Shown: positions 8,686 through 16,895 of the stretch, in pieces
Numbering within the stretch: the first letter of the stretch is position 1
Layout: each line of letters begins with the position of its first letter
NCBI GenBank assembly: GCA_023423535.1
Contig: JAFAFL010000069.1
Span: forward strand, 1 to 64,000
Direction of reading: 5' to 3'
Origin: Pseudomonadota bacterium
GTDB taxonomy: Bacteria > Myxococcota > Myxococcia > Myxococcales > Myxococcaceae
Length of the DNA: 64,000 nt
Made by a program: the position numbers and the translations under genes
Notes under the pieces: generated by a model
What the model saw: only the letters and a program-made list of their open reading frames with translations
The model's database searches: none
What the model was told of the DNA's origin: nothing

Positions 8686-11600
8686 ATGAGCACCTTCCAG
8701 CCCGGCATCGATGGCTTCAGCTTCGAGGATCTCTACTCGCCCACCGGTCTGCGCCGGCTCTCCGAGCGGTTCGACTCGGAGCTGCAGTCAGCGGACGAGG
8801 CGCTCTGGTCACAGTTCGACGCGTATCGAAAGGCTTCCGGCAAGGGCCTCGCGGCGACGGCGGAGTCGGAGCTGCTCATCCGGGTCTCGCGGCATCTCTC
8901 CGCCTTCGTGGCTCGGCTCTTCCGGTTGGAGGAGGAGCTGGGCAGGACGCGCAACAAGCTCCGCAACGAGCTGAAGCTCTTCGAGTTCAAGCGCGAGTTC
9001 GTCACCCGCCGCGTCTTCCGCAAGGGCGCGCCCGAGCGTCCCACCGCCGCCGAGCTGCCGGAGCTCGACGCGCGGATGCGGTTGCTGATGTCGCTCGGAT
9101 TCCCTGCAACCGCACAGGCCGGAGACGAAGAGCGCGCCATCGCGGAGACGGTGCTCTCGCTGATGGAGTGGGAGAAGCTCTTCTCCGGCGGCCTCCCGAA
9201 GGACGAGGCGACCCAGGCGCGAATCCCTTCCCTCCGCGAGAAGTGGAACGCGCTCAAGACCGCGCTCCTCTCCACCGACGAAGGCAAGGCCGCGTTCGCG
9301 ACGAGCCTCCTCTCGCCCACCGGCAACGACGTTGCCTCCCGCACCGACGCGGACGAGCTGCACGCGGCGAAGTCCCTCCTCTCGCTCGCGGATCGCTGGA
9401 CCTACGCGCGCGCGCTGCACCCGGAGACGGCGAAGAAGCTCGCGCACTGGAGCACGCACAAGCAGCCGAAGGCGCTCGCGTACGACAACCTCGTGGAGCT
9501 GCACCGCCCGGAGGCGGACTACCCGGAAGTTCTCGAGGGCCCTCACCACCACCTGCGCCGGCGCGACGGCTTCAAGCTGACCGACGACCGCGGCACCACG
9601 CGCGAGGCGATGGACCAGGTCGAGTACTGCGTCATCTGCCACCAGCGCGAGAAGGACTCCTGCTCGAAGGGCTTCAAGACGAAGGACCCGGTCGCGGAGG
9701 GCGCGCACTACAAGAAGAACCCGCTCGGCGTCCCGCTCATCGGCTGCCCGCTCGAAGAGAAGATCAGCGAGATGCACACGCTGAAGGGCGAGGGCGATGC
9801 GGTCGGCGCGCTGGCGATGGTGATGATCGACAACCCGATGTGCCCGGGGACCGGTCACCGCATCTGCAACGACTGCATGAAGGCCTGCATCTACCAGAAG
9901 CAGGAACCGGTCAACATCCCGCTGGCCGAGACGCACTCGCTCACCGACGTGCTCGAGCTGCCGTGGGGCTTCGAGATCTACGGGCTCTTCACGCGCTGGA
10001 ACCCGCTCAACGTGCGGCGGCCGTACATGCTCCCGTACCTCGGGAAGAACGTGCTCGTCGTCGGCCTCGGGCCGGCGGGCTACACGCTCGCGCACTACCT
10101 CGCCAACGAGGGCTTCGGCGTCGTCGGCATCGACGGCCTCAAGGTCGAGCCCTTCCCCGACGAGCTCACCGGCGCCAACGGCAAGCCGATGCAGCCGATC
10201 CGCGACTTCAAGCAGCTGACCACCGAGACGGACGAGCGCGTCCTCTCCGGCTTCGGCGGCGTGAGCGAGTACGGAATCACCGTTCGCTGGGACAAGAACT
10301 TCCTCACGCTGATGCACCTCACGCTGGCGCGGCGCCAGAACCTGCGCATCTACGGCGGCATCCGCTTCGGCGGCACGCTGACCATCGAGGACGCGTGGGC
10401 GCTGGGCTTCGATCACATCGCCATCGCCGCCGGCGCGGGCCGCCCGACGATCATCGGGATGAAGAACAACCTCATCCGCGGCATCCGCAAGGCGTCCGAC
10501 TTCCTCATGGCGCTCCAGCTCACCGGCGCGTTCAAGCGGGACTCGCTGGCCAACCTCCAGGTGCAGCTGCCGGCGATCGTCATCGGCGGCGGCCTCACCG
10601 GCATCGACACCGCGACGGAGCTGATGGCGTTCTACCCGGTGCAGGTGGAGAAGACGCTCGACCGGCACGAGCGCCTCTCCGCGGCGATCGGCGAGTACGA
10701 GATCTTCGCGCGGCTCGACAACGAGGAGCAGGCGGTCTACCGGACCTTCCTCGAGCACGGCCGCGCGGTGCGTGCGGAGCGAGAGCGCGCGAAGGCGGCG
10801 GGCGAGACCCCGGACTTCGTGAAGCTCGTGCGCGCGTGGGGCGGCGTCTCGCTCTGCTACCGGCGCTCGCTGGTGGACTCGCCCGCGTACCGGCTGAACC
10901 ACGAAGAGGTGACGAAGGCGCTCGAGGAGGGCATCCGCTTCGTGGAGCGCGTGAGCCCGGTGGAGGCCATCGCCGACGAGTTCGGCGCCGTCAGCGCAAT
11001 GAAGTTCGAGCGCATGAAGTCGGTGGACGGCAAGCTCCGCGGCACCGGCGAGTTCTACACGGTGCCCGCGAAGACGGTCTGCGTCGCGGCCGGCACCTCG
11101 CCGAACGTGACCTACGAGAAGGAGTACCCGGGCACCTTCGTGCTCGACGAGGACAAGGAGTACTTCCAGGGCTTCGAGGCCGTGCAGACCGAGCCCGGCG
11201 CGTTCCGCCTCGAGCCCGTCCCCGCGAGCGAGGACATCGGCGCGAAGTCCGGCTTCTTCACCTCCTACGCGCAGGGCGGCCGCTTCATCTCCTTCTACGG
11301 CGACAACCACCCCACCTACGCGGGCAACGTGGTGAAGGCGATGGCGTCGGCGAAGGACGGCCACGGCGAGGTGGTGCGCCTCTTCGACCACGAGCTGCGC
11401 GCGCGAGAGACGAAGGTGGCGACCGACGCGACCGGCGCCGTCCTGCGCGACTTCGAGAAGCAGCGCGACGCGTTCTTCGCCGCGCTGGACGACGCGTTCC
11501 TCGCGCACGTGGTGGCGGTGAACCGGCTCACGCCGACGATCGTCGAAGTGGTGGTGAAGGCGCGCTACGCCACGCTCCACTTCCACCCCGGCCAGTTCTA

Positions 11601-12477
11601 CCGGCTGCAGAACTTCGAGCGGCTCGCGCCGACGGTGGAGGGCACGAAGCTCGCGATGGAGGGCCTCGCGCTGACCGGCGCCTGGGTGGACAAGGAGAAG
11701 GGCCTGATGAGCACCATCGTGCTCGAGATGGGCTCCTCCTCGCGCATGTGCGCGATGCTCAAGCCGGGCGAGCCTGTGGTCCTCATGGGTCCGACGGGCG
11801 CGCCCACCGAGATCCCGCAGGGCGAGACGGTGCTGCTCGCGGGCGGCGGGCTCGGCAACGCGGTGCTCTTCTCCATCGCGCGCGCGCTGCGGGCGGCGGG
11901 CTGCAAGGTCCTCTACTTCGCGGGCTACCGGCGCCGCGAGGACCTCTTCAAGATGGACGACATCGAAGAGGGCACCGACCAGATCGTCTGGTCCGTGGAT
12001 ACCGGCGACACCATCACCCCGCGCCGGCCGCAGGACGCAGCGTTCCGCGGCAACATCCTGCAGGCGATGATCGCGTTCGCGGACGGCTCGCTGGGCGTGA
12101 AGCCGGTGGCGCCGCTGAGCGACGTGGACCGGATCATCGCCATCGGCTCGGATCGGATGATGGCGGCGGTGAAGGCCGCGCGGCACGGCGTGCTCAAGCC
12201 GTATCTGAAGGCGAAGCACGAGGCCATCGGCTCCATCAACTCGCCGATGCAGTGCATGATGAAGGAGATCTGCGCGCAGTGCCTGCAGAAGCACGTGGAC
12301 CCGGTGACCGGGAAGGAGACCGTGGTCTTCTCCTGCTTCAACCAGGACCAGCCGCTCGATCACGTGGACTTCGGCCACCTGAACATGCGCCTGCGCGGGA
12401 ACAGCGTGCTCGAGAAGCAGGGCGACCTGTGGCTCGCGCACCTCTTCAAGCTGCGCCCGGACCTGCGGCGGATCTAG
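8686..12477 (+). CDS. Fused GltD-like/PyrK-like flavo-iron-sulfur oxidoreductase (NfnAB-like)
   Basis: 1263 aa. Residues 1-310 are an extra N-terminal region, largely helical, that I cannot assign. From 314 a GltD-type dicluster ferredoxin domain appears: C315-x2-C318-x7-C326, then GCPLEEKISEMH with C354, then C386-x7-C394-x2-C397-x3-C401. Two nucleotide-binding folds follow, VVGLGPAGYTLA (about 455) and IVIGGGLTGIDTATEL (about 630). The C-terminal third is a PyrK/ferredoxin-reductase domain: HPGQFYRLQNFE (flavin), GGGLGNAVLFSIARAL (NAD(P)) and a [2Fe-2S] set C1190-x5-C1196-x2-C1199-x17-C1217. These two halves are separate subunits in NfnAB/SudAB, which transfer electrons between NADH, NADPH and ferredoxin. 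The reaction here is inferred. The gene is monocistronic. Confidence 0.82.
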   Translation: MSTFQPGIDGFSFEDLYSPTGLRRLSERFDSELQSADEALWSQFDAYRKASGKGLAATAESELLIRVSRHLSAFVARLFRLEEELGRTRNKLRNELKLFEFKREFVTRRVFRKGAPERPTAAELPELDARMRLLMSLGFPATAQAGDEERAIAETVLSLMEWEKLFSGGLPKDEATQARIPSLREKWNALKTALLSTDEGKAAFATSLLSPTGNDVASRTDADELHAAKSLLSLADRWTYARALHPETAKKLAHWSTHKQPKALAYDNLVELHRPEADYPEVLEGPHHHLRRRDGFKLTDDRGTTREAMDQVEYCVICHQREKDSCSKGFKTKDPVAEGAHYKKNPLGVPLIGCPLEEKISEMHTLKGEGDAVGALAMVMIDNPMCPGTGHRICNDCMKACIYQKQEPVNIPLAETHSLTDVLELPWGFEIYGLFTRWNPLNVRRPYMLPYLGKNVLVVGLGPAGYTLAHYLANEGFGVVGIDGLKVEPFPDELTGANGKPMQPIRDFKQLTTETDERVLSGFGGVSEYGITVRWDKNFLTLMHLTLARRQNLRIYGGIRFGGTLTIEDAWALGFDHIAIAAGAGRPTIIGMKNNLIRGIRKASDFLMALQLTGAFKRDSLANLQVQLPAIVIGGGLTGIDTATELMAFYPVQVEKTLDRHERLSAAIGEYEIFARLDNEEQAVYRTFLEHGRAVRAERERAKAAGETPDFVKLVRAWGGVSLCYRRSLVDSPAYRLNHEEVTKALEEGIRFVERVSPVEAIADEFGAVSAMKFERMKSVDGKLRGTGEFYTVPAKTVCVAAGTSPNVTYEKEYPGTFVLDEDKEYFQGFEAVQTEPGAFRLEPVPASEDIGAKSGFFTSYAQGGRFISFYGDNHPTYAGNVVKAMASAKDGHGEVVRLFDHELRARETKVATDATGAVLRDFEKQRDAFFAALDDAFLAHVVAVNRLTPTIVEVVVKARYATLHFHPGQFYRLQNFERLAPTVEGTKLAMEGLALTGAWVDKEKGLMSTIVLEMGSSSRMCAMLKPGEPVVLMGPTGAPTEIPQGETVLLAGGGLGNAVLFSIARALRAAGCKVLYFAGYRRREDLFKMDDIEEGTDQIVWSVDTGDTITPRRPQDAAFRGNILQAMIAFADGSLGVKPVAPLSDVDRIIAIGSDRMMAAVKAARHGVLKPYLKAKHEAIGSINSPMQCMMKEICAQCLQKHVDPVTGKETVVFSCFNQDQPLDHVDFGHLNMRLRGNSVLEKQGDLWLAHLFKLRPDLRRI

Positions 12478-12488
12478 GCGCTCGGGAG

Positions 12489-12517
12489 GTCCCTCTCCCC
12501 TGCTCGAGGAGAGGGAC
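12489..12517. terminator. Bidirectional hairpin between convergent genes
   Basis: Perfect 10-bp inverted repeat GTCCCTCTCC / GGAGAGGGAC with a 9-nt loop, 12 nt after the oxidoreductase stop and 15 nt after the peroxiredoxin stop on the other strand. No T-tract on either side, so it is terminator-like by position and stem only. Confidence 0.55.
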
Positions 12518-12531
12518 TGACACTCACCCGC

Positions 12532-13014
12532 CTACAGCTTCGACATCAGCGACGACGACAGGCTACAGCTGAGCCCGAAGCCGTCCGGCTCGAGCTCGAG
12601 GTGGGTGACCTTTCCGTCCTCCACCACCATCGCGTAGCGCTTGGAGCGGGTACCGCCGAGCGCGGGCGCGTCCACGTCGAGGCCGAGCTTCTTCGTGAAC
12701 TCCGCCTGCGGGTCCGCGAACATCCGGACCTTCCCTTCGGCGCCGGCGCTCTTGCCCCACGCGTCCATCACGAACGCGTCGTTCACCGACACGCAGGCGA
12801 TGGTCTTGATCCCCTTCGCCGCGTACTTCGCGTGGTCCTCCACGTAGCCGGGCAGGTGCGCCCTGGTGCAGCCCGGCGTGTACGCGCCCGGGACGCCGAA
12901 GATGATCGCCTTGCCGGAGCCGGGGCCGAAGAGCTTCGCCGGATCCACCTCGCCCTTCGGGGTGCCTTCGTGGAGCGTCGCGGACGGGAGGGAGTCGCCA
13001 ACCTGGATGGCCAT
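12532..13014 (-). CDS. Peroxiredoxin, Prx5/redoxin family
   Basis: 160 aa from ATG 13014, preceded by a purine-rich AAGGAAA; the frame is open for 73 codons upstream but the family starts here (MAIQVGDSLP). The peroxidatic cysteine is Cys49 in PGAYTPGCTRAHLPG, the Prx5 active-site loop, with the needed Thr and Arg nearby. Cys74 and Cys150 (GLSCSL) are candidates for a resolving cysteine; Cys150 is at the Prx5-like C-terminal position. It reduces H2O2 and alkyl hydroperoxides in the cytoplasm using thioredoxin or glutaredoxin. Transcribed alone, divergently from the acyl-CoA-dehydrogenase-like gene. Confidence 0.9.
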   Translation of the reverse strand: MAIQVGDSLPSATLHEGTPKGEVDPAKLFGPGSGKAIIFGVPGAYTPGCTRAHLPGYVEDHAKYAAKGIKTIACVSVNDAFVMDAWGKSAGAEGKVRMFADPQAEFTKKLGLDVDAPALGGTRSKRYAMVVEDGKVTHLELEPDGFGLSCSLSSSLMSKL

Positions 13015-13210
13015 GGATCGTTTCCTTTCGGAGTGGGTGGAGCGCCCGCGGGGATAGCAGATCGCCACGAGCGATCCGCCCGAAACGCCACACGCCAGTC
13101 GGCGCGGGGACAGTGCCTCTCCCTGCTGTCCGGGTGGAGATCCGCACCCGCGCTGGACATCTCCCACCGCGGCGCTCGGCTGCATCACGCGCCCGGAAGG
13201 AGCCACCCGG

Positions 13211-14446
13211 ATGTCCGTCTCACTGCCGCCCACCTCCGCGGCGACGCAGCCTCACGACGACCCGAGGCCGCGCAACACGGTCTCGCGCACGCACGACGAG
13301 CTCTCCGACGGCGAGCTCCACGCGCTGCTGCAGACGGTGAGCCGCTTCGGTGCGTCCCTCAACGCCGGCCGCGCCGCGCGAGAGGCCGCACGAGGCTTCA
13401 GCCGCGAGACCTGGCGCGCCATCGGCGAGGTGGGCCTCTTCGGCCTGCCCATCCCCGAGCGCTGGGGCGGCAGCGGCCAGAGCCTCACCACCACCGCGAA
13501 GGTGATGATGGCGCTCGGGCGCGCGTGCGAGGACAACGGGCTCGTCTTCTCGCTCAACGCGCAGCTGTGGGCATTCCAGATGCCGCTGCTCCGCTTCGGC
13601 ACCGACGCTCAGCGCGAACGCTTCCTCCTCCCCGCCTGCCGCGGCGAGCTCATCGGCGCGCACGCGGTGAGCGAACCCTCCTCCGGCTCCGACGCGATGA
13701 GCATGAGCGCCCGCGCGCGGAAGCTGCACAACGGGGAGGGCTACGTCCTCGACGGGCGCAAGACCTTCGTCACCAACGGGCCGCTGGCGGACGTGGTGCT
13801 CGTCTTCGCCAGCGTGGCGCCGGAGCGGAAGAGCGCGGGCGTGACCGGCTTCCTCGTGCCGCGCGAGACGCCGGGCCTCACGCTCTCTGCGCCCATCCCG
13901 AAGATGGGCCAGCACTCCTCTCCCATGGGCGACGTCATCCTCGAGGACTGCCGCGTGCCTGAGTCCGCAAGGCTCGGCGCCGAGGGCGGCGGCGCGGCGA
14001 TCTTCTCCGCGGCGATGGAGTGGGAGCGCACCTGCATCTTCGCCGCGCACCTCGGCGCGATGGAGCGGCTGCTCGACGACTGCATGCGCTACACGAAGGA
14101 GCGCGCACAGTTCGGGCAGCCCATCGGCCGCTTCCCGGAGGTCGCCAACAAGCTCGTGGACATGAAGGTGGGCATCGAGGCCGGGCGCCTGCTGCTCCTG
14201 CACGCGGCGGCGGAGAAGGATGCGGGCCGCAGCGCGATCCTGCACGCGGCGATGGCGAAGCTCTTCGTCTCGGAAGCGCACCTGAGGGCCGCGCTCGACG
14301 CGGTGCAGGTCCACGGCGGCTACGGCTACTGCACGGAGTTGGGGATCGAGCGCGAGCTGCGCGACGCCGTCCCCGGCACGCTGTACTCGGGCACGTCCGA
14401 GATGCAGCGCAAGATCATCGCGCGGCTGATGGGGCTGGGGGCATGA
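13211..14446 (+). CDS. Acyl-CoA dehydrogenase-like flavoprotein, probable prolyl-PCP oxidase
   Basis: 411 aa, ATG 13211 with AAGGAG 8 nt upstream. Standard ACAD layout: helical N-terminus, beta domain with AHAVSEPSSGSDAMSM (about 155-170), C-terminal helices ending in LYSGTSEMQRKII. The usual C-terminal catalytic Glu (YEGT in MCAD) is Ser, while Glu272 in AMEWERTC sits at the helix-G position used as base by isovaleryl-CoA dehydrogenase and, as I recall, by prolyl-PCP oxidases such as AnaB/PltE. It overlaps an adenylation gene (ATGA), followed by a PCP and an acyltransferase. In that context the likely substrate is prolyl-S-PCP, oxidised to pyrrolyl- or pyrrolinyl-S-PCP. A general acyl-CoA dehydrogenase is the fallback call. 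Confidence 0.8.
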   Translation: MSVSLPPTSAATQPHDDPRPRNTVSRTHDELSDGELHALLQTVSRFGASLNAGRAAREAARGFSRETWRAIGEVGLFGLPIPERWGGSGQSLTTTAKVMMALGRACEDNGLVFSLNAQLWAFQMPLLRFGTDAQRERFLLPACRGELIGAHAVSEPSSGSDAMSMSARARKLHNGEGYVLDGRKTFVTNGPLADVVLVFASVAPERKSAGVTGFLVPRETPGLTLSAPIPKMGQHSSPMGDVILEDCRVPESARLGAEGGGAAIFSAAMEWERTCIFAAHLGAMERLLDDCMRYTKERAQFGQPIGRFPEVANKLVDMKVGIEAGRLLLLHAAAEKDAGRSAILHAAMAKLFVSEAHLRAALDAVQVHGGYGYCTELGIERELRDAVPGTLYSGTSEMQRKIIARLMGLGA

Positions 14447-16026
14447 CGGACGGGTGTCTGTACCGGTGGGTGGAGGGCGGCGCCGCGGCAGGTGGCGCAG
14501 ACAAGCTGGCGGTGCTCTCGGGGAGTGGTCGCAGTCACCTGACCTTCCGAGAGCTGCTCGAGGGCGCACGTGGAATCGCCGCCGCACTGCAGGCGCAGGG
14601 TGTGAGGCGCGGCGATCGCGTGGCGGTGTGGATGGACAAGAGCCCGCGCACGGTCCAGGTGCTGCTCGGCATCCTCGCGTCCGGCGCCGCGTATCTCCCG
14701 CTCGATCCGCGCAGTCCCGCGGCACGCTGCGCGCTCATCCTCGAGAACGCGCGACCCGTTGCGCTCTTCGCCGACGAACCGCACGCGGAGGCGGCGAAGG
14801 CGCTGACCGTTGAGGCACAAAGCGAACTCACCCTCTACGGTCCCCACGAGCTCGAGCGCGCCCTGCGCATGCCGCACCGCCCGCTGCCGCCTCCCGATCC
14901 TGACGCGCTCGCCTACATCCTCTACACCTCCGGTTCCACCGGGACGCCGAAGGGCGTGATGCACACGCACCGCTCCGCGCTGGCGTTCTGCGACTGGATC
15001 GTCCGCACCTTCAGCGTCACTGCGGACGACGTCTTCACCTCGCACGCGCCCTTCCACTTCGATCTCTCCATCAGCGATCTGTGGGCCTCGCTCGGGCGCG
15101 GCGCGCGGGTGCACCTCATCTCGCAGCTCGAGGCGATGAGCGCGCCGTGGCTCGTGCGCAAGCTCAGCGAGTGGGAGGTGACGGTCTGGTACTCGGTGCC
15201 CTCGGTGCTCGTCTCCATGATGGAGAAGGGCGGCCTGCAGCGCGCGAAGCTGCCGAAGCTGCGGTGCGTGCTCTTTGCCGGCGAGGTCTTCCCTCCCCCG
15301 CAGCTGCGCCGCCTGCGAGAGCTCCTCCCGCGCGTGGATCTCAGCAACCTCTACGGCCCCACCGAGACGAACGTCTGCACCTGGTACCGCGTGCCCACGG
15401 GGCTTCCCTCGGCGGAGCGGCCGCTGCCCATCGGCACGGCGTGCGATCACATGCTGGCCTTCGCGGTGGACGACTCCGGACGCGAGATCAAGCCGGGCGA
15501 AGTCGGCACGCTCTGGTCGGCGGGCCCGAACCTCATGGCCGGCTACTTCCGCCCGAGCGGCGAACGTGGCGCGGGCCTCCAGCCTGATCCGCGCGGAGGC
15601 GAGGCCGTCTGCTACTGCACCGGAGACCTCGTACGGCTGCGCGAGGACGGCGGCTTCGACTTCCTCGGCCGGCGCGATCACCAGATCAAGACGCGCGGCT
15701 ACCGCGTGGAGCTGGGCGAGGTCGAGAACGCGGCGCTGCGCGATCCGCGCGTCTCCGAAGCGGTGGCCTGTGCGCTGCCGGATCCGAAGGTCGGCCACCG
15801 GATCGCCATCGCGGTCGTGCCGCGCGAGGGCCACCGCTTGAGCGTCAACGAGGTGCGCAACGTCTGCGCGGACCGGCTGCCCGGCTACATGGTGCCGGAG
15901 CGGATCTTCGTGCGCGACGAGCTGCCGCGGACCTCCACCGGCAAGGCGGACCGGAAGGAGCTCGGAGCGCTCTTCGAAAGAGAGCAGGAGCAGGACCACG
16001 AGGGGGGACGACCGGATGATCACTGA
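14443..16026 (+). CDS. Stand-alone NRPS-type adenylation enzyme, probably L-proline-AMP ligase
   Basis: 527 aa, start ATG 14443 inside the ATGA overlap. All A-domain cores are visible: A3 LYTSGSTGTPKG (about 160), A5 LYGPTETN (303-310), A7 TGDLVRL, A8 GRRDHQIKTRGYRVELGE, A10 TSTGKADRK. Residues at the ten specificity positions, aligned by eye to PheA, are D207 L208 S211 Y250 L277 A279 L303 V311 C312 K501. From memory, proline-AMP ligases of pyrrole pathways (PltF/CloN4 type) read DLxYLALVCK, so this differs at one position. The enzyme would load proline on the PCP encoded next, whose gene overlaps by 11 nt. DltA-like or other amino-acid ligase roles are less likely. Confidence 0.85.
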   Translation: MTDGCLYRWVEGGAAAGGADKLAVLSGSGRSHLTFRELLEGARGIAAALQAQGVRRGDRVAVWMDKSPRTVQVLLGILASGAAYLPLDPRSPAARCALILENARPVALFADEPHAEAAKALTVEAQSELTLYGPHELERALRMPHRPLPPPDPDALAYILYTSGSTGTPKGVMHTHRSALAFCDWIVRTFSVTADDVFTSHAPFHFDLSISDLWASLGRGARVHLISQLEAMSAPWLVRKLSEWEVTVWYSVPSVLVSMMEKGGLQRAKLPKLRCVLFAGEVFPPPQLRRLRELLPRVDLSNLYGPTETNVCTWYRVPTGLPSAERPLPIGTACDHMLAFAVDDSGREIKPGEVGTLWSAGPNLMAGYFRPSGERGAGLQPDPRGGEAVCYCTGDLVRLREDGGFDFLGRRDHQIKTRGYRVELGEVENAALRDPRVSEAVACALPDPKVGHRIAIAVVPREGHRLSVNEVRNVCADRLPGYMVPERIFVRDELPRTSTGKADRKELGALFEREQEQDHEGGRPDDH

Positions 16027-16288
16027 AGCGGAGCTGGCGCGGTACGTATCGGAGGAGCTGGCGGTCTCGCGGCGAGGAGAGCCGGTGCTGCCGGACGAGC
16101 GGCTGGTGTCGTCGGGCCGGATCGACAGTCTGGGGCTCATCTCGCTGATGTCGTTCGTGCAGGAGCGCTGGGGCGTGGACCTGCTCGCGTTCGGCGAGCC
16201 CTCGGATTTCGACACGGTGCGCGGCGTGGCCGAGGCCATTCGGCGGGCGAAGGAGGCGAGCGGTGAAGGCCTGGCGCACGTTTCGTGA
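16016..16288 (+). CDS. Stand-alone peptidyl/acyl carrier protein
   Basis: 90 aa, typical of PltL/AnaD-size carriers. The phosphopantetheine attachment serine is Ser38 in GRIDSLGLISLM (DSL motif). Helix 2 and the acidic surface look normal. The gene overlaps its neighbours on both sides, 11 nt with the adenylation gene and 26 nt with the acyltransferase gene, so the four products are probably made together. It needs a phosphopantetheinyl transferase; none is seen in the window. Confidence 0.88.
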   Translation: MITEAELARYVSEELAVSRRGEPVLPDERLVSSGRIDSLGLISLMSFVQERWGVDLLAFGEPSDFDTVRGVAEAIRRAKEASGEGLAHVS

Positions 16289-16877
16289 GGACATCCGGCG
16301 GTACCTGAAGCCGGAGGATCACACGCGCGCCCGTGCCTACCTGCGCGCGCTCTACGAGAACGAGGCGCTGTGGGCGATCGGCTCCTTCCGCTTCGGCCAG
16401 TACCTGCAGGAGGAGGCGCCTCGGCCGGTGCGCCGGGTGCTGAAGCTCCCGTGGTCGCTCGCGAACCGCGCGGTGGGCCTCTTGCTGGGGATCCACCTCT
16501 CGCCGCAGTCGCAGATAGGTCCGGGCCTCTACATCGGCCACCACGGCGGGATCTGGATCTCGCCGCTGGCGCGCATCGGCGCGGGCTGCAACATCAACCA
16601 CGAGGTGACCATCGGTACCTTCGGCGATCGCGACGGGCCGGAGCTCGGCGACCGCGTGTGGGTGGGACCGAACTCGACGATCAGCGGCCCGGTGAAGGTC
16701 TCTTCCGGCGCGGTGATCGGCGCGAACTCGCTCGTCACCGCGAACCTCGCGGAGAACGCGGTGGCGGTGGGCGTGCCGGCAAAGGTCATCAGCCACTCCG
16801 GCTCCGCGCACCTGCTGCAGGGACGGCGGCTGGAGGACGTGAAGCGGCTCGAGCCCGCGGCGCAGTCGGGAGCCTGA
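16263..16877 (+). CDS. Hexapeptide-repeat (left-handed beta-helix) acyltransferase
   Basis: 204 aa, GTG start. An N-terminal helical part (RTFREDIRRYLKPEDHTRARAY) resembles the helical domain of serine acetyltransferases. From about residue 80 hexapeptide repeats form the beta-helix, including GLYIGHHGGIWI with the active-site His region, GAGCNINHEVTIGT and VIGANSLVTANL. CysE-like enzymes move acetyl groups from CoA to serine. Here the position directly after a PCP suggests it may instead accept the PCP-bound acyl group, acting on an unknown hydroxyl or amine. A plain serine O-acetyltransferase is the alternative. Confidence 0.8.
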   Translation: MKAWRTFREDIRRYLKPEDHTRARAYLRALYENEALWAIGSFRFGQYLQEEAPRPVRRVLKLPWSLANRAVGLLLGIHLSPQSQIGPGLYIGHHGGIWISPLARIGAGCNINHEVTIGTFGDRDGPELGDRVWVGPNSTISGPVKVSSGAVIGANSLVTANLAENAVAVGVPAKVISHSGSAHLLQGRRLEDVKRLEPAAQSGA

Positions 16878-16895
16878 GCCGGACGCGGAGACGGA

